The position numbers and the translations under genes were made by a program. A stretch of 52,065 bases of DNA from the NCBI RefSeq assembly GCF_014621775.1, contig NZ_CP061204.1, forward strand, positions 4,105,001 to 4,157,065. The letters run 5' to 3'. Below the pieces are notes generated by a model. That model had not been told where the DNA came from. It saw only the letters and a program-made list of their open reading frames with translations, and ran no database searches. Below are positions 20,175-30,090 of this stretch, in pieces (the first letter of the stretch is position 1; every line of letters begins with the position of its first letter). The stretch comes from Stenotrophomonas sp. 169. Its GTDB lineage: Bacteria; Pseudomonadota; Gammaproteobacteria; Xanthomonadales; Xanthomonadaceae.

Positions 20175-20224
20175 CAGGGCGGTGGCTCTACCAGGGTGGG
20201 TTGTACCGACGCTGCTGTCCGGCA

Positions 20225-22072
20225 TCAGCCGAACAGCGAGGCCTGCACCGGTTCGGCGCCCAGGCGCCACGCCAGCCCGGACATCCGGCTGGCGTGGCGG
20301 TGCAGGGCTTTTTCCAGCACATCGGCCGGACCGGCCAGGTGCAACCGCTGCCGCGCGCGGGTCAGCCCGGTGTAGACCAGTTCCCGCGACAGTACGCGTG
20401 CATCGTGCCGCGGAAGCTGCAGCCACACTTCGTCGAATTCCGAGCCCTGCGCCTTGTGCACGGTCATTGCGAACGCACTTTCATGGGCAGGCAATGCGGC
20501 CGGGTGGAATGCACGCGGCTGGGCCAGGTCATCGCCTGCAAACCAGGCCACGATCGCGCCCGTTGCGTCGCGCAGGCAGATGCCGATATCACCGTTGAAC
20601 AGACGATGGCGGTAGCTGTTTTCAGTCACCAGCAGCAATCTGCCGTGGAAGTAGCCTGCATTGGCACCGGCCAGCAGCGTTTCAATGCGATGGTTCAGGC
20701 CGCGCGCGCCCTGCGGGCCCTCGCGCAGTGCCGTCAGCACGCGCAGGCGGCTCGCCTGCGCCAGTGCCTGCGCGGGATCTGCCGTCTCGCCCAAGGCCTG
20801 CCAGTGCCCGAGCAGATGCTCGCGCTGCACCGACAACGGGTCCAGCACATCTTCGTGGAAGCCGACGCCTGCCAGTGACTGATCCCGCAACAAGCGCAGC
20901 GCGCCGTCGCTGTCACCGCGACGCACCGCGGTAGCCAACGGCGCAAGGTCCAGGGTGGCTGTCTGCCGGTAGCCCCGCTGCAGCTGCACCCGGCGGCCGG
21001 CGAAGGCGCTGGGTGGCGCCTCGGGCAGCAACGATGCCGGTGCCAGCAGCGGCTTCAGCGCGCGTGCGTCATCGGCACGCGTGCCCTGCCCGTCGCCGCT
21101 GGCACGCAGGATGGCGCTGAGCACATCGCCAGCCTCCACCGACGGAAGCTGGTCCGGGTCACCCAGCAGGATCAGCCGCGTGCCCTCGCTGATCGCCTCC
21201 ACCAGCTTGGCCATCAGCGGCAGGTCGATCATGGAGGCCTCGTCCACCACCACCACATCGAATGGCAGGGGATTGTCCGCATGGTGGCGGAACCGCGGCG
21301 AATCCGGAATCACCCCCAGCAGGCGGTGCAGCGTGGTTCCACTGCTGGGCAGGCCCTCGCACAGCACAGCCTCGATGCCCTCGCCCTGCAACCGCTGCAT
21401 CGCCAGCCGCAGGCTTTCCGCCATGCGCTCGGCGGCGCGCCCGGTCGGGGCCGCCAATGCCATCCGGGGGACGGCGCGGCCTGCCTGGGCCGCCTGCGCG
21501 ATCAGCAGCAACAGCAGGCGGGCGATGGTGGTGGTCTTGCCCGTGCCTGGGCCACCGGTCACCAGAGCGAGGGGGTGACGCAGCGTCACCGCCGCCGCGC
21601 GTGCCTGCTGGTCCGCGCGTTCTGCAGCGTGTGGAAACAACTGCGCGAACAACGGCGCGAGCGGTTCAAGGCCTGCGTCAGGCAGGGAGAAACGCCCTAT
21701 CCGTTGCAGCCCCTCGGCCAGCGTGCGTTCGTATTCGCGGTAGCGGCGCAGATACAGCAACCCGTTTTCCAGCACCAGCGGTGCGTCATCACTGACCGCA
21801 TCCGCCGTGGCCGGCGTGGCCACCCAAGGCGAGGCGCGCAGCTGGTCCGCCCAGTCCGCCGCCAGGGGCCAGGTGAAATCGCCTTCCACCAGCCGCTGTG
21901 GCTGCGCCGGATCGAAACCGGCGTGGCCCTGCGATACCGCCAGTGAGGCCAGCGCAGCGGCCACCAGCACCGCCTGCGGAGTATCCGCACGCAGACGCCC
22001 CAGGCTGAGCGCCAGGGCATGGTCCAAGGTGCGCAGCTGGCCACTCTGCTTCAATGCGGTCAGCAGGTTCAT
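20225..22072 (-). CDS. recD: Exodeoxyribonuclease V alpha subunit RecD
   Basis: A 615-residue superfamily 1 helicase, the 5'-3' motor of RecBCD. Walker A is GGPGTGKTTT near residue 170, the Walker B/DEAS region (VVVDEASMIDLP) is near 275, and the C-terminal motif is VHKAQGSEFDEVW. Length is close to E. coli RecD (608). The start ATG overlaps the recB stop by 4 nt (ATGA). It is last in the recC-recB-recD operon. Confidence 0.96.
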   Translation of the reverse strand: MNLLTALKQSGQLRTLDHALALSLGRLRADTPQAVLVAAALASLAVSQGHAGFDPAQPQRLVEGDFTWPLAADWADQLRASPWVATPATADAVSDDAPLVLENGLLYLRRYREYERTLAEGLQRIGRFSLPDAGLEPLAPLFAQLFPHAAERADQQARAAAVTLRHPLALVTGGPGTGKTTTIARLLLLLIAQAAQAGRAVPRMALAAPTGRAAERMAESLRLAMQRLQGEGIEAVLCEGLPSSGTTLHRLLGVIPDSPRFRHHADNPLPFDVVVVDEASMIDLPLMAKLVEAISEGTRLILLGDPDQLPSVEAGDVLSAILRASGDGQGTRADDARALKPLLAPASLLPEAPPSAFAGRRVQLQRGYRQTATLDLAPLATAVRRGDSDGALRLLRDQSLAGVGFHEDVLDPLSVQREHLLGHWQALGETADPAQALAQASRLRVLTALREGPQGARGLNHRIETLLAGANAGYFHGRLLLVTENSYRHRLFNGDIGICLRDATGAIVAWFAGDDLAQPRAFHPAALPAHESAFAMTVHKAQGSEFDEVWLQLPRHDARVLSRELVYTGLTRARQRLHLAGPADVLEKALHRHASRMSGLAWRLGAEPVQASLFG

Positions 22073-25000
22073 GCGACGCCTCCCAGCACGCGGGACACCA
22101 GCGCGGCCTGGGCGGTTTCGCCCCCGGCAAACAGCGCATCCAGCGCATCGACCAGTGCCACGTCGAAGCGCGCCGCGTGTACACCGTGGCCCGGCACCTC
22201 CAGGCCGCGACAGAACAGGTAGCGGATACCGCCCATGTCGCGCGCGTAGTCATACTGGTTGCCCAGCCGGAAACGCAGCCAGCGATGCAGCGCAACGGTA
22301 TAGATCAGCGCCTGCAGATCGTATTCGCTGTGCTGCATGGCCACCTGCAGCAACGCCGGTGCGTAGCCGAGAAGGCGGTTCGACTTGTAGTCGAGCACGT
22401 ACCAGCGGCCGTCGCGGACGTAGGTCAGATCGATCTTGCCGGTCATCAACCCTTCCAGCTGGCGACGCAGGCCGAAGCCGCGGCGGGCCGGCACGATGCC
22501 GAAGCGATGCAGCACCTGCAGCAGGGCGGGCACGGCTGTCGGCTGCATGGCGAAGTGGAACTCGATTTCGGCGCGGCGCTCCTCGGATGGCAGGCTGTAC
22601 AGGGCACCGCCTTCCGGCAATTCAACGGTGAGCGTGTGGCCGACCAGCGGGGTCAGCACGGCGATGCCCTCGTCCAGGTCCGTATCGGCGTAGCCCTCTT
22701 CGCGCAGCGCCTTACGCAGCACCGCGTCCTGCCCTTCCGGTGCAGGTTCGCCAGGCTGCCAGAGACCCCACGCCGCAAAGTCGGTGTTCTCCAGCGCATC
22801 GTGCAGCACGTTGCCGAAGCGGCTGCCCATGAAGCGGGGATCCACCGGCACCGCGTCGGGCTCTGCACCGGCAGGCAGCGCCGGCTCCAGCGGCAGTTCC
22901 GGACCCGCCGGTTCGTCGGCGGCCGGTGCGGGTACTTCGGTTGCTGCCGCGTCCACATCATGGCCTGCATCGGCGTTGGCCAGCTGGGTGAAGCTGTAGA
23001 CCCACCAGTCATGCGGCACGCGACGGTCGATGCGGCGAACCGGTGGCAACGCCCCTTCGCTTTCCAGCGCAAGCTGCGGCGGGCGCAGCGGCGGGCCGCT
23101 GTCATCGACCACGATATCCGGGTCTGCCGCCAACGCCGCCGCGTCGGCCAGCATGGGCGCCAGGCGGGTCTTCGGCAGGCCGGCCAGGTCGCCCACGGCA
23201 ATCCACAGGGCGTGCTCTGCACGGGTCAGGCCGACATACAGCAGTCGCGCATCTTCGGCACGCTGCTCCTGGTCACGCAGTGCCGTTGCGCTGTCCCACG
23301 CCGCGTCCTTGTCCAGCTTCCAGTGCAGTTCCCGGCGATCGTCAGCGTGCACGGTGCAATGGCTGGCCGTGTTCGGCGCCCCGCCCTCGATGCCGACGAA
23401 GGGCAGGTAGACCAACGGATATTCCAGGCCCTTGCTCTTGTGCAGGGTGATGATCTGGACACGACGCGCGTCCGACTCCAGTCGCAGCAACTGCTGCTCA
23501 TCGTTCTGGTCGGCGTGCGCCATCTGCCCCTGCAGCCAGTCCAGCAGGCCATGCATGCCCAACGCCTGCGCGGATGCTTCCTGCAGGAGTTCGCCCAGCT
23601 GCAGGTAATTGGTCAGTCGTCGCTCGCCGTCGATCAGCGCCAGCAAGCGCTCGGCCTGGCCAGCACACGCATCGGCGATGACCGCGAACGGCCCGCCACG
23701 GGTCCAGCGCTCGCGCCACTGCAGCAGCTGCGACTGGAAGCCGCGCTGCACATCGCCCTCGCGTTCCATGCTGGCGATGGCGGCCGCATCCTGTCCCAGC
23801 AGCACGGTGGCCAGCGCCGCACGCAGGCGCCCTTCATCGGCCGGCTGCAGCAGGGCCATCAGCAGCGCGCGCAGGTCCTGCGCCTCGGCGCTGGCGAACA
23901 GACTCTGCTTGCCCGCCGCCACGGCGGGGATGCCCACGGCCGCCAGGCCCGTCTGCACCAGGGTGGCTTCGCGGTGCGAGCGCACCAGCACGGCGATGTC
24001 GCCGGGCGCCACGGGTCGATCGCGCAACACGGCAAGGCCGCTGCGCGCCTCCAGCAACACGCGGTGGATGTCAGCGACGCAGGCCCGGCACGCCATCTCG
24101 CGCGACGGCTCCGCGTTGAAAGGCTTGCCTCCTTCGTTGCGCAGCACGCGCAGCGTGAGCCCGGGGGCAGGGACTCCGTTGCGCAGGTAGTCGTTGTCGC
24201 GGCGTACGCCACCGGCCGCTACCGGTTCGAACTGGATGGCGGGGTCCAGGAACGCATCAGCGCCGGCGCTGGCGTACAACGTCTGCAGCGCGCGCAGCAC
24301 GGCCGGGCGCGACCGGAAGTTGCGGTCCAGCGCCGGCGCGACCTGCGCCTCGCGCCGGGCGTTCAGATAGGTGTGGATATCACCGCCACGGAAGCCGTAG
24401 ATCGCCTGCTTCGGATCGCCGATCAGGAACAGCGCAGGTGGCAGGTCATCATCGCGGTTTTCCGCAGAGTCGCCGAACACGCTGTCGAAAATGCTCCATT
24501 GGCGATCATCGGTATCCTGGAACTCGTCCACCAGCGCAATGCGGTACTGCGCACGCAGGTGGCGCACCAGGGTGCGACGGTGCGGCCCGTCCAGTGCATC
24601 GGCGACCCCCTCGATGAGGTCGTCGTAGGTCTGCACCCGCCGCACCTGTTTCAGGGTGGCCAGGCGCTGCCGTGCCTCTTCGCGTACGGCGTGCAGGAAG
24701 TTGATGGCCTGCAGGCGCAGCCACGCCTGTCGTGCATCGCGCGCATGCAGGTAGTCCTGCAGCGGCGCCTGCAACGGCGACACCGGTGCGCGGCCGGCAT
24801 GCGCCTTGTTGGTCTTGGCGGCCAGTGCCTCGGGCAGGATGGCCGGCAGCCGCTCGCTGTCCAGCGGCGCGGTTTCGTCCCCGCGCAGTGCCCACTCGCG
24901 CAGTGCGCTGCAGACCGGCTGCACCCAGGTCAGCTTGTACGACGCCCCGTTCAACCACTTGGCATCGACGGCGTCGCACAGGGCCTGGAAGAAGGCATCA

Positions 25001-25719
25001 CCGTGCTCGCGTACGGCCTGCGCCAGCGCGCGGGTGGCCTGCTGCAACGCGTCGATCGGATCCGATCCGATCGGGCCCGGCGCAGGCAGCAGGGGCAACG
25101 ACTTCAACAATGCGGGAAGATCCGACGCCAGCGCATCGGGGCTTTTCCAGAGCCATGTCAGTGGATCGATCGCGGCCGGGTCGCTGGCATGCACGCGCCA
25201 CAGGTCCGCCGCCAGTTCTTCCAGCAGACTCCGCTCGCTGGCCAGCAGTTCGGGCGGGTCGAAGGTGTGCCCGCTTTCCAGCGCATGTTCGCGCAGTACG
25301 CGGGTGCAGAAGCCGTGGATGGTGAAGATCGACGCCAGGTCGATTTCATCGGCCGCTACCTGCAACCGCCGCTGCAGGGCGCTGGCACGTTCCTGGCCGC
25401 CCTGCAGATGGCGTTGCAGCACGAAGCGGGTCAACGCCACATCCGGCGATTCGCCCTCCTGCGGCGCGCTGTCCACCAGCTGCGCCGCCAGGGCCAGACG
25501 CTCGCGGATACGCTTGCGCAGCTCCTGCGTTGCCGCATCGGTGAAGGTCACGGCGAGGATCTGGCCGATGCGCAGACCCTGCTCCACCACCAGACGGGTG
25601 AACAGCGTCGCCAGGGTGAACGTCTTGCCGGTACCCGCGCTGGCCTCGATCAGCTGCACGCCCTGCAGCGGCAGCGCCAGGTACGGGTCTTCGTGCAAGG
25701 GCGTGGCGATGTGGCTCAT
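22069..25719 (-). CDS. recB: Exodeoxyribonuclease V beta subunit RecB
   Basis: A 1216-residue helicase-nuclease. The N-terminal SF1A motor has Walker A EASAGTGKTFT (about 24-34), DEFQDTD (about 395) and helicase motifs to about 900. The C-terminal nuclease domain (from about 930) carries GKIDLTYVRDG and the catalytic VLDYKSNRL, followed by the conserved Gln/Tyr motif. It makes 3' overhangs at double-strand ends and loads RecA. It overlaps recC by 4 nt (ATGA) and recD by 4 nt, so all three subunits are translationally coupled. Confidence 0.97.
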   Translation of the reverse strand: MSHIATPLHEDPYLALPLQGVQLIEASAGTGKTFTLATLFTRLVVEQGLRIGQILAVTFTDAATQELRKRIRERLALAAQLVDSAPQEGESPDVALTRFVLQRHLQGGQERASALQRRLQVAADEIDLASIFTIHGFCTRVLREHALESGHTFDPPELLASERSLLEELAADLWRVHASDPAAIDPLTWLWKSPDALASDLPALLKSLPLLPAPGPIGSDPIDALQQATRALAQAVREHGDAFFQALCDAVDAKWLNGASYKLTWVQPVCSALREWALRGDETAPLDSERLPAILPEALAAKTNKAHAGRAPVSPLQAPLQDYLHARDARQAWLRLQAINFLHAVREEARQRLATLKQVRRVQTYDDLIEGVADALDGPHRRTLVRHLRAQYRIALVDEFQDTDDRQWSIFDSVFGDSAENRDDDLPPALFLIGDPKQAIYGFRGGDIHTYLNARREAQVAPALDRNFRSRPAVLRALQTLYASAGADAFLDPAIQFEPVAAGGVRRDNDYLRNGVPAPGLTLRVLRNEGGKPFNAEPSREMACRACVADIHRVLLEARSGLAVLRDRPVAPGDIAVLVRSHREATLVQTGLAAVGIPAVAAGKQSLFASAEAQDLRALLMALLQPADEGRLRAALATVLLGQDAAAIASMEREGDVQRGFQSQLLQWRERWTRGGPFAVIADACAGQAERLLALIDGERRLTNYLQLGELLQEASAQALGMHGLLDWLQGQMAHADQNDEQQLLRLESDARRVQIITLHKSKGLEYPLVYLPFVGIEGGAPNTASHCTVHADDRRELHWKLDKDAAWDSATALRDQEQRAEDARLLYVGLTRAEHALWIAVGDLAGLPKTRLAPMLADAAALAADPDIVVDDSGPPLRPPQLALESEGALPPVRRIDRRVPHDWWVYSFTQLANADAGHDVDAAATEVPAPAADEPAGPELPLEPALPAGAEPDAVPVDPRFMGSRFGNVLHDALENTDFAAWGLWQPGEPAPEGQDAVLRKALREEGYADTDLDEGIAVLTPLVGHTLTVELPEGGALYSLPSEERRAEIEFHFAMQPTAVPALLQVLHRFGIVPARRGFGLRRQLEGLMTGKIDLTYVRDGRWYVLDYKSNRLLGYAPALLQVAMQHSEYDLQALIYTVALHRWLRFRLGNQYDYARDMGGIRYLFCRGLEVPGHGVHAARFDVALVDALDALFAGGETAQAALVSRVLGGVA

Positions 25720-28700
25720 ACCGTGTCGTCCTGCGGGAAATCGGCCAGCGCACGGCCTTCGCGCACCGCCGTGAATATCAACCGGCTGATGTGCAGCAGC
25801 TCGGCATAGTGGGTGTCGTCGACGAACGGGTCCTGTCCGCGCAACGTCAGCTGCAGGGCTTCACTGCGTGACTCGCCCCAGCTGCGGTCCGATCCGTGCC
25901 AGCGCTTGGCGCCTTCAGCGCGCTGCTTCTCCGCGCTGGCGGTGTGGATGGCCCAGCCGGTGTACGGGCCGAAACGCAGCGGTTCGCGCAGGCCGCGCTG
26001 GCGCAGCCGGAGCAGCGCACGCAGCGCGTCGCTGGCCTGCGCCACGGAGAGCGCCGGCTGCACATGCGGCCCGATGCCCGCTTCCCCGTCATCGTGGAAC
26101 TGCACCAGCGGCAGCGCGTCGCCGGCCGCATTGGCGAGCAACCAGTCCAGGCCGTGGCGGATGGCGGCCGGTCCGTTGAGGCTGCCGGTACGCAAGCGCA
26201 CCAGCCCATCCGGATGGCGGTCTCGCACACGGCCGTGCAGGCGCACACCATCGATCTGCACGTCGTAGCGGCGGCTCTGCAACGGCTCGGCGCGCAACCA
26301 CGCACGCAGGGCATCGGCATAGGGTCTTGTCTGTGCCTGCAAGGCATCGAAGCCGCGCTCGCCCAGCGCCCCGGACGGCAGCAGCGCACGTGCGCGCAGC
26401 CGCGGATACAGCGGTGCGTCGTCCTCGGTCAACGTCGCCTGCACGACGGCCAGTTGCACGCTGCGGGCGGCGGGGCTGCGGTCATCCAGCACCAGGGGTT
26501 CGATGTCGTCGGTCTCTTCCACGTCACCGGGCAGGCGCAGGCCCAGTGACAGCGCCAGGAACTGGCCTGCCGGATCAATCAGAAAGCGGCGCAGTTCGTC
26601 CAGCGACAGGGTGTCTTCGGAGCGGTCCGTGGCGCCCGCCAGGACCGGCAGCGCCGTCGTGCACCACGGTGGCAACGCGGCGCGCGCACCGCCCACGCTC
26701 CCTGCGGCGGGATGCCATTGCCGCCGGTAGCTGAAACGGCGTGGATCGCCGCCACCGAAGGCCGCCGGTGAGAACGGCTGCAGCGCATGCCGCACCACGA
26801 AGCCTTTGCCGGCGTCCACGGGGTCGACGTGGTACTTCATCGCCGCATCGATCAACTCGCTGACCAGCACGGACGGTTCGCGCGCGGTGCCATCGCGCGG
26901 ATCAGCGCCCAGGTAACTCAGGTAGAACGCATCCTGTGCGGCGGCGAACAGCTGCAGGAACAGGAAGCGATCGTCTTCGCGCAGTGAGCGATCGCCCGGG
27001 CGACGGCGCGGCGAGTCCAGCTCTGCGGTCAGCTGATTGAGGCCGGCGGCAGGGTCCCGGCGCGGGAAGTCGCCATCGTTCAGGCCCAGGATGCAGATCA
27101 CCCGGAACGGCAGCAGGCGCATCGGCACCATCCGGCCGAAACTGATGCCACCGGTGAGCAGCGGTGCACGCGTATCGGCCTCGGCCAGCGCCGCGGCGAA
27201 GTGGGAACGGATTACCTCTGCCGGCACCGCCGCATCAGATCCGGCCTTCGACGCGTCCTCGGCGAACTGGTTGATCAGTCGGCGCAACCGCTCCAGCGCG
27301 CGCTGGCTGTTGGGCGAGGAAGGCGGCGTAGGCAGCACCGCATCCAGCAGGCCCAACAGGCGCTGTCGCCACTGGTCAGGCGGCAGACGCTCACCCAGCC
27401 GTTGCTGGTACACCGCCAGCACGCGCAGCAGTCGGATCAGCCGATCCAGCGCATCCAGCGCGCTGCCTTCCAGTTCCGGCCACGGCGCGACGCCGGCGAT
27501 GTCGCCTTCGCTGCCACTGGCGTGCCCCAACAACAGGCGGTCCAATGCGAACTGCCAGGTAAAGGCATCGTCGGCCGGTGCTTGGTGCTGGCGCCGGTGA
27601 TCGGCGTTCAGGCCCCAGCGCACGCCGGCCAGCTGCAGCCAATCGTGCAATCGATCAAAGGCTGCCGCGTCCAGACCGGCCGCTTCCGCCAACGGCGCAC
27701 TGGCCAGCAGGTCCAGCACTTCGTTCAAGCCGAAGCGCGCGACGGGCAGGCCGAGCAGGTGCACGAACACATCAGCCAGCGGTTCACCGGCCAGTGGACT
27801 GGTGTCGGCCAGCGCATAGGGAATGTGGTCATCACCGCCGCTGCGGCCGCCGAACACCGCTTCCAGATAGGGCACGTAGGGATCGATGTCCGGCGCCAGC
27901 ACCGCGATGTCGCGCGCCTGCAGGGGCGGATCGAATCGCGGATCCTGCAGCAGCCCGCGCAGCTGGTCATGCAGCACCTGCAGTTCGCGCAGGCGGGTGT
28001 GGCAGGCATGCACCTGCAGGCTGGGGTCATCCAGCCGCAGCGTGGGGCGGAGGGCACCAGAGGGCAGTCCGCGGCGATGGAACAGGTCGCGCTGCAGGCG
28101 GTGCAGCAGGCTGTCGGACAATCCGCCCTCGTCCAACGTGGGGCCGGCATCCTCTTCGGGATCGACATACGCGGCGATCTCGCCGGCGGGGTGCACGACT
28201 TCGTAGCTGCCGAGTACCGCCATGAAGTCGCGCCCGGCTGCACCCCAGGCTTCCAGCAGACGGTTCTCACCTGCGGATTCGCCGAACGGATCCGGTGCCC
28301 CGCTGCGCAGCTTTTCCGCCAGCGTCTGCAGGTCTCCCCAATAGGCCTGCACCGGCGTAGGCAGGTAGAAGTGCAGTTCGCCGACGCGTGCCTGGGTGGC
28401 CATCACCCGCAGCACATCAGGGGAGATGTTCAGGGTGGCAAACGCCGAAAGGCGCGGCGGAAGGCCCTGTGGCAACGGTTTTCCGGCGCCTTCGAACTGA
28501 TCCAGGTAGGCCTGGATGCGGCGCGCGCGGTAGCCTCGCCCCTCGGCGATGGCCCGCCACAGGATCGCCTGCGGATCCTGTGGATCGGCGCCGGCCTCCC
28601 AGCGCAGCAGCCAGTCACGGCGCCATGCCTGGTATTTCTCGAACACGCTGGCCAGCTCGCCGGCCAGCGCCCACGGTTTCAGTGGATCGCCGCCGGACAG

Positions 28701-29063
28701 GTACGCCTGCAGCGCGCGCATCGGTGGCCGGGCGATCAGGCCTGCATCGCCCAGCGCGGCGTACAAACGCCAGCGCAAGGCGGCTGCGTCCAGATCATCG
28801 GTTTCACCGGGCACATTGGCATTCAGCGCACGCGCGACGAATTCGCCGGGGGTGAGGAACTCCAGGTTGGCTGCCACGCCATATTCGGCGGCCAACGTGG
28901 ATTGCAGCCAGCGCCGCATCGCCACCTGCGGAATCAGCACCACTTCCGGTGCCAGCAGGGGCTGGCCGGGCATCGGCGCGCGGACGTGCCGGGCCAGGAG
29001 CGCGGCGAGCACATCGAGGGAATTGGAATGGTAGAGGCGGAAATCGCCGGCAGGGTCGCTCAT
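25716..29063 (-). CDS. recC: Exodeoxyribonuclease V gamma subunit RecC
   Basis: A 1115-residue RecC, which recognises Chi and splits the duplex ahead of RecB and RecD. The N-terminus (FRLYHSNSLDVLAALLA) and the internal FRVICILGLNDGDFPRRD stretch (about 670) are typical. Length matches E. coli RecC (1122). The start ATG 29063 is the one giving the family start; the longer frame adds 25 residues without conservation. First gene of the operon, divergent from mla. Confidence 0.95.
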   Translation of the reverse strand: MSDPAGDFRLYHSNSLDVLAALLARHVRAPMPGQPLLAPEVVLIPQVAMRRWLQSTLAAEYGVAANLEFLTPGEFVARALNANVPGETDDLDAAALRWRLYAALGDAGLIARPPMRALQAYLSGGDPLKPWALAGELASVFEKYQAWRRDWLLRWEAGADPQDPQAILWRAIAEGRGYRARRIQAYLDQFEGAGKPLPQGLPPRLSAFATLNISPDVLRVMATQARVGELHFYLPTPVQAYWGDLQTLAEKLRSGAPDPFGESAGENRLLEAWGAAGRDFMAVLGSYEVVHPAGEIAAYVDPEEDAGPTLDEGGLSDSLLHRLQRDLFHRRGLPSGALRPTLRLDDPSLQVHACHTRLRELQVLHDQLRGLLQDPRFDPPLQARDIAVLAPDIDPYVPYLEAVFGGRSGGDDHIPYALADTSPLAGEPLADVFVHLLGLPVARFGLNEVLDLLASAPLAEAAGLDAAAFDRLHDWLQLAGVRWGLNADHRRQHQAPADDAFTWQFALDRLLLGHASGSEGDIAGVAPWPELEGSALDALDRLIRLLRVLAVYQQRLGERLPPDQWRQRLLGLLDAVLPTPPSSPNSQRALERLRRLINQFAEDASKAGSDAAVPAEVIRSHFAAALAEADTRAPLLTGGISFGRMVPMRLLPFRVICILGLNDGDFPRRDPAAGLNQLTAELDSPRRRPGDRSLREDDRFLFLQLFAAAQDAFYLSYLGADPRDGTAREPSVLVSELIDAAMKYHVDPVDAGKGFVVRHALQPFSPAAFGGGDPRRFSYRRQWHPAAGSVGGARAALPPWCTTALPVLAGATDRSEDTLSLDELRRFLIDPAGQFLALSLGLRLPGDVEETDDIEPLVLDDRSPAARSVQLAVVQATLTEDDAPLYPRLRARALLPSGALGERGFDALQAQTRPYADALRAWLRAEPLQSRRYDVQIDGVRLHGRVRDRHPDGLVRLRTGSLNGPAAIRHGLDWLLANAAGDALPLVQFHDDGEAGIGPHVQPALSVAQASDALRALLRLRQRGLREPLRFGPYTGWAIHTASAEKQRAEGAKRWHGSDRSWGESRSEALQLTLRGQDPFVDDTHYAELLHISRLIFTAVREGRALADFPQDDTV

Positions 29064-29225
29064 CGCAGACAGTGTGCCGCAGCGCGGCGATAAATGAATG
29101 CCGGGGGGTGTGTAGCGCGCGGCTGACGCGTTCGCCACCGTGCAAGGCAGGCAACCGATTGTTCCGGTGCCCTTCCCGACTGTCCCACCCTACTGCCGCC
29201 CCAGCTCCGGCAGCGCGTGCGACAA

Positions 29226-29242
29226 TACTGGACGGTCCAGTA
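29226..29242. promoter_or_regulatory. Perfect 17-bp palindrome in the recC/mlaF divergent region
   Basis: TACTGGAC-G-GTCCAGTA is a perfect palindrome with a one-base centre, about 60-75 bp upstream of mlaF. Its size and odd centre resemble TetR-family operators. No TetR gene is nearby, so any regulator would act from elsewhere. Confidence 0.45.
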
Positions 29243-29301
29243 CGCTTATGTTCAGGCGCAGCTGCTGATTCTTCAACGTTGGAAAATCGTTAACGGTGCC
29301 C

Positions 29302-30090
29302 ATGCAGGCTTCAGCCACCCCCTTGGTGCAGTTGTCCAACGTCCGCATCGATCGCGGCGGTCGGACGATCCTGCGCGACGTTTCGCTGCAGGTGCCACGG
29401 GGCAGCATCACCGCCGTGCTGGGGCCGTCCGGCAGTGGCAAGTCCACGCTTCTGGCTGCACTCACCGGCGAACTGCGTCCGGTGCAGGGTGAAGTCACCC
29501 TGTTCGGCAAGCCGATCCCTACCGGCAACCGCGACCTGTTGGAGATGCGCAAAAGTGTCGGCGTGCTGCTGCAGGGCAATGGGTTGCTGACCGATCTCAG
29601 CGTTGCCGAGAACGTGGCTCTGCCCCTGCGCACCCATACCAAGCTGCCGGTGCCGGTGCGCGAACGCCTGGTGCAGATGAAGCTGCACGCGGTGGGCCTG
29701 CTGGCTGCCGGAGACACCTGGCCGCGCGAGCTGTCGGGTGGCATGGCGCGACGGGTGGCCCTTGCGCGTGCGCTGGCCCTGGACCCGCCGCTGATGATCT
29801 ACGACGAGCCGCTGACCGGGCTGGACCCGATTGCCTCGGGGGTGATCATGAGCCTGATCCAGCGCCTCAACCACAGCCTGGGGCTGACCAGCATCATCGT
29901 CAGCCACCACGTGCACGAGACCCTGCCGATCTGCGACCAGGTGATCGCCATCGCCAACGGGGGCGTGGTGTTCCAGGGCAGCCCGGCCGCGCTGGAGTCC
30001 AGCCAGGATCCGCTGCTGCAGCAATTCCTGCATGGTCGTCCGGACGGGCCGATCCCCTTTGACGCCGCGCCCCGCACGAGGACTGCCTGA
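29302..30090 (+). CDS. mlaF: Mla phospholipid transporter ATPase MlaF
   Basis: A 262-residue ABC ATPase. Walker A is GPSGSGKST (41-49), the signature ELSGGMARRVALARAL is near 150, and Walker B is LMIYDEPLTGLDP near 170. It powers phospholipid movement between inner and outer membrane with MlaE, MlaD and MlaB. Start ATG 29302; a GTG two codons upstream is possible. It overlaps mlaE by one base (TGATG). Confidence 0.94.
   Translation: MQASATPLVQLSNVRIDRGGRTILRDVSLQVPRGSITAVLGPSGSGKSTLLAALTGELRPVQGEVTLFGKPIPTGNRDLLEMRKSVGVLLQGNGLLTDLSVAENVALPLRTHTKLPVPVRERLVQMKLHAVGLLAAGDTWPRELSGGMARRVALARALALDPPLMIYDEPLTGLDPIASGVIMSLIQRLNHSLGLTSIIVSHHVHETLPICDQVIAIANGGVVFQGSPAALESSQDPLLQQFLHGRPDGPIPFDAAPRTRTA

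Noticed and set aside
22054..25809. A 1251-residue open frame on the plus strand opposite recB
   Set aside because: It is an antisense frame kept open by high GC. It overlaps a clearly conserved helicase-nuclease gene, has no family features and is rich in Gln/Arg/His, as expected of a shadow frame.
29064..29301. A resolved -35/-10 for the mla operon
   Set aside because: A TATGTT lies at 29247-29252, but no -35 sits at a suitable distance, so only the palindrome is reported.
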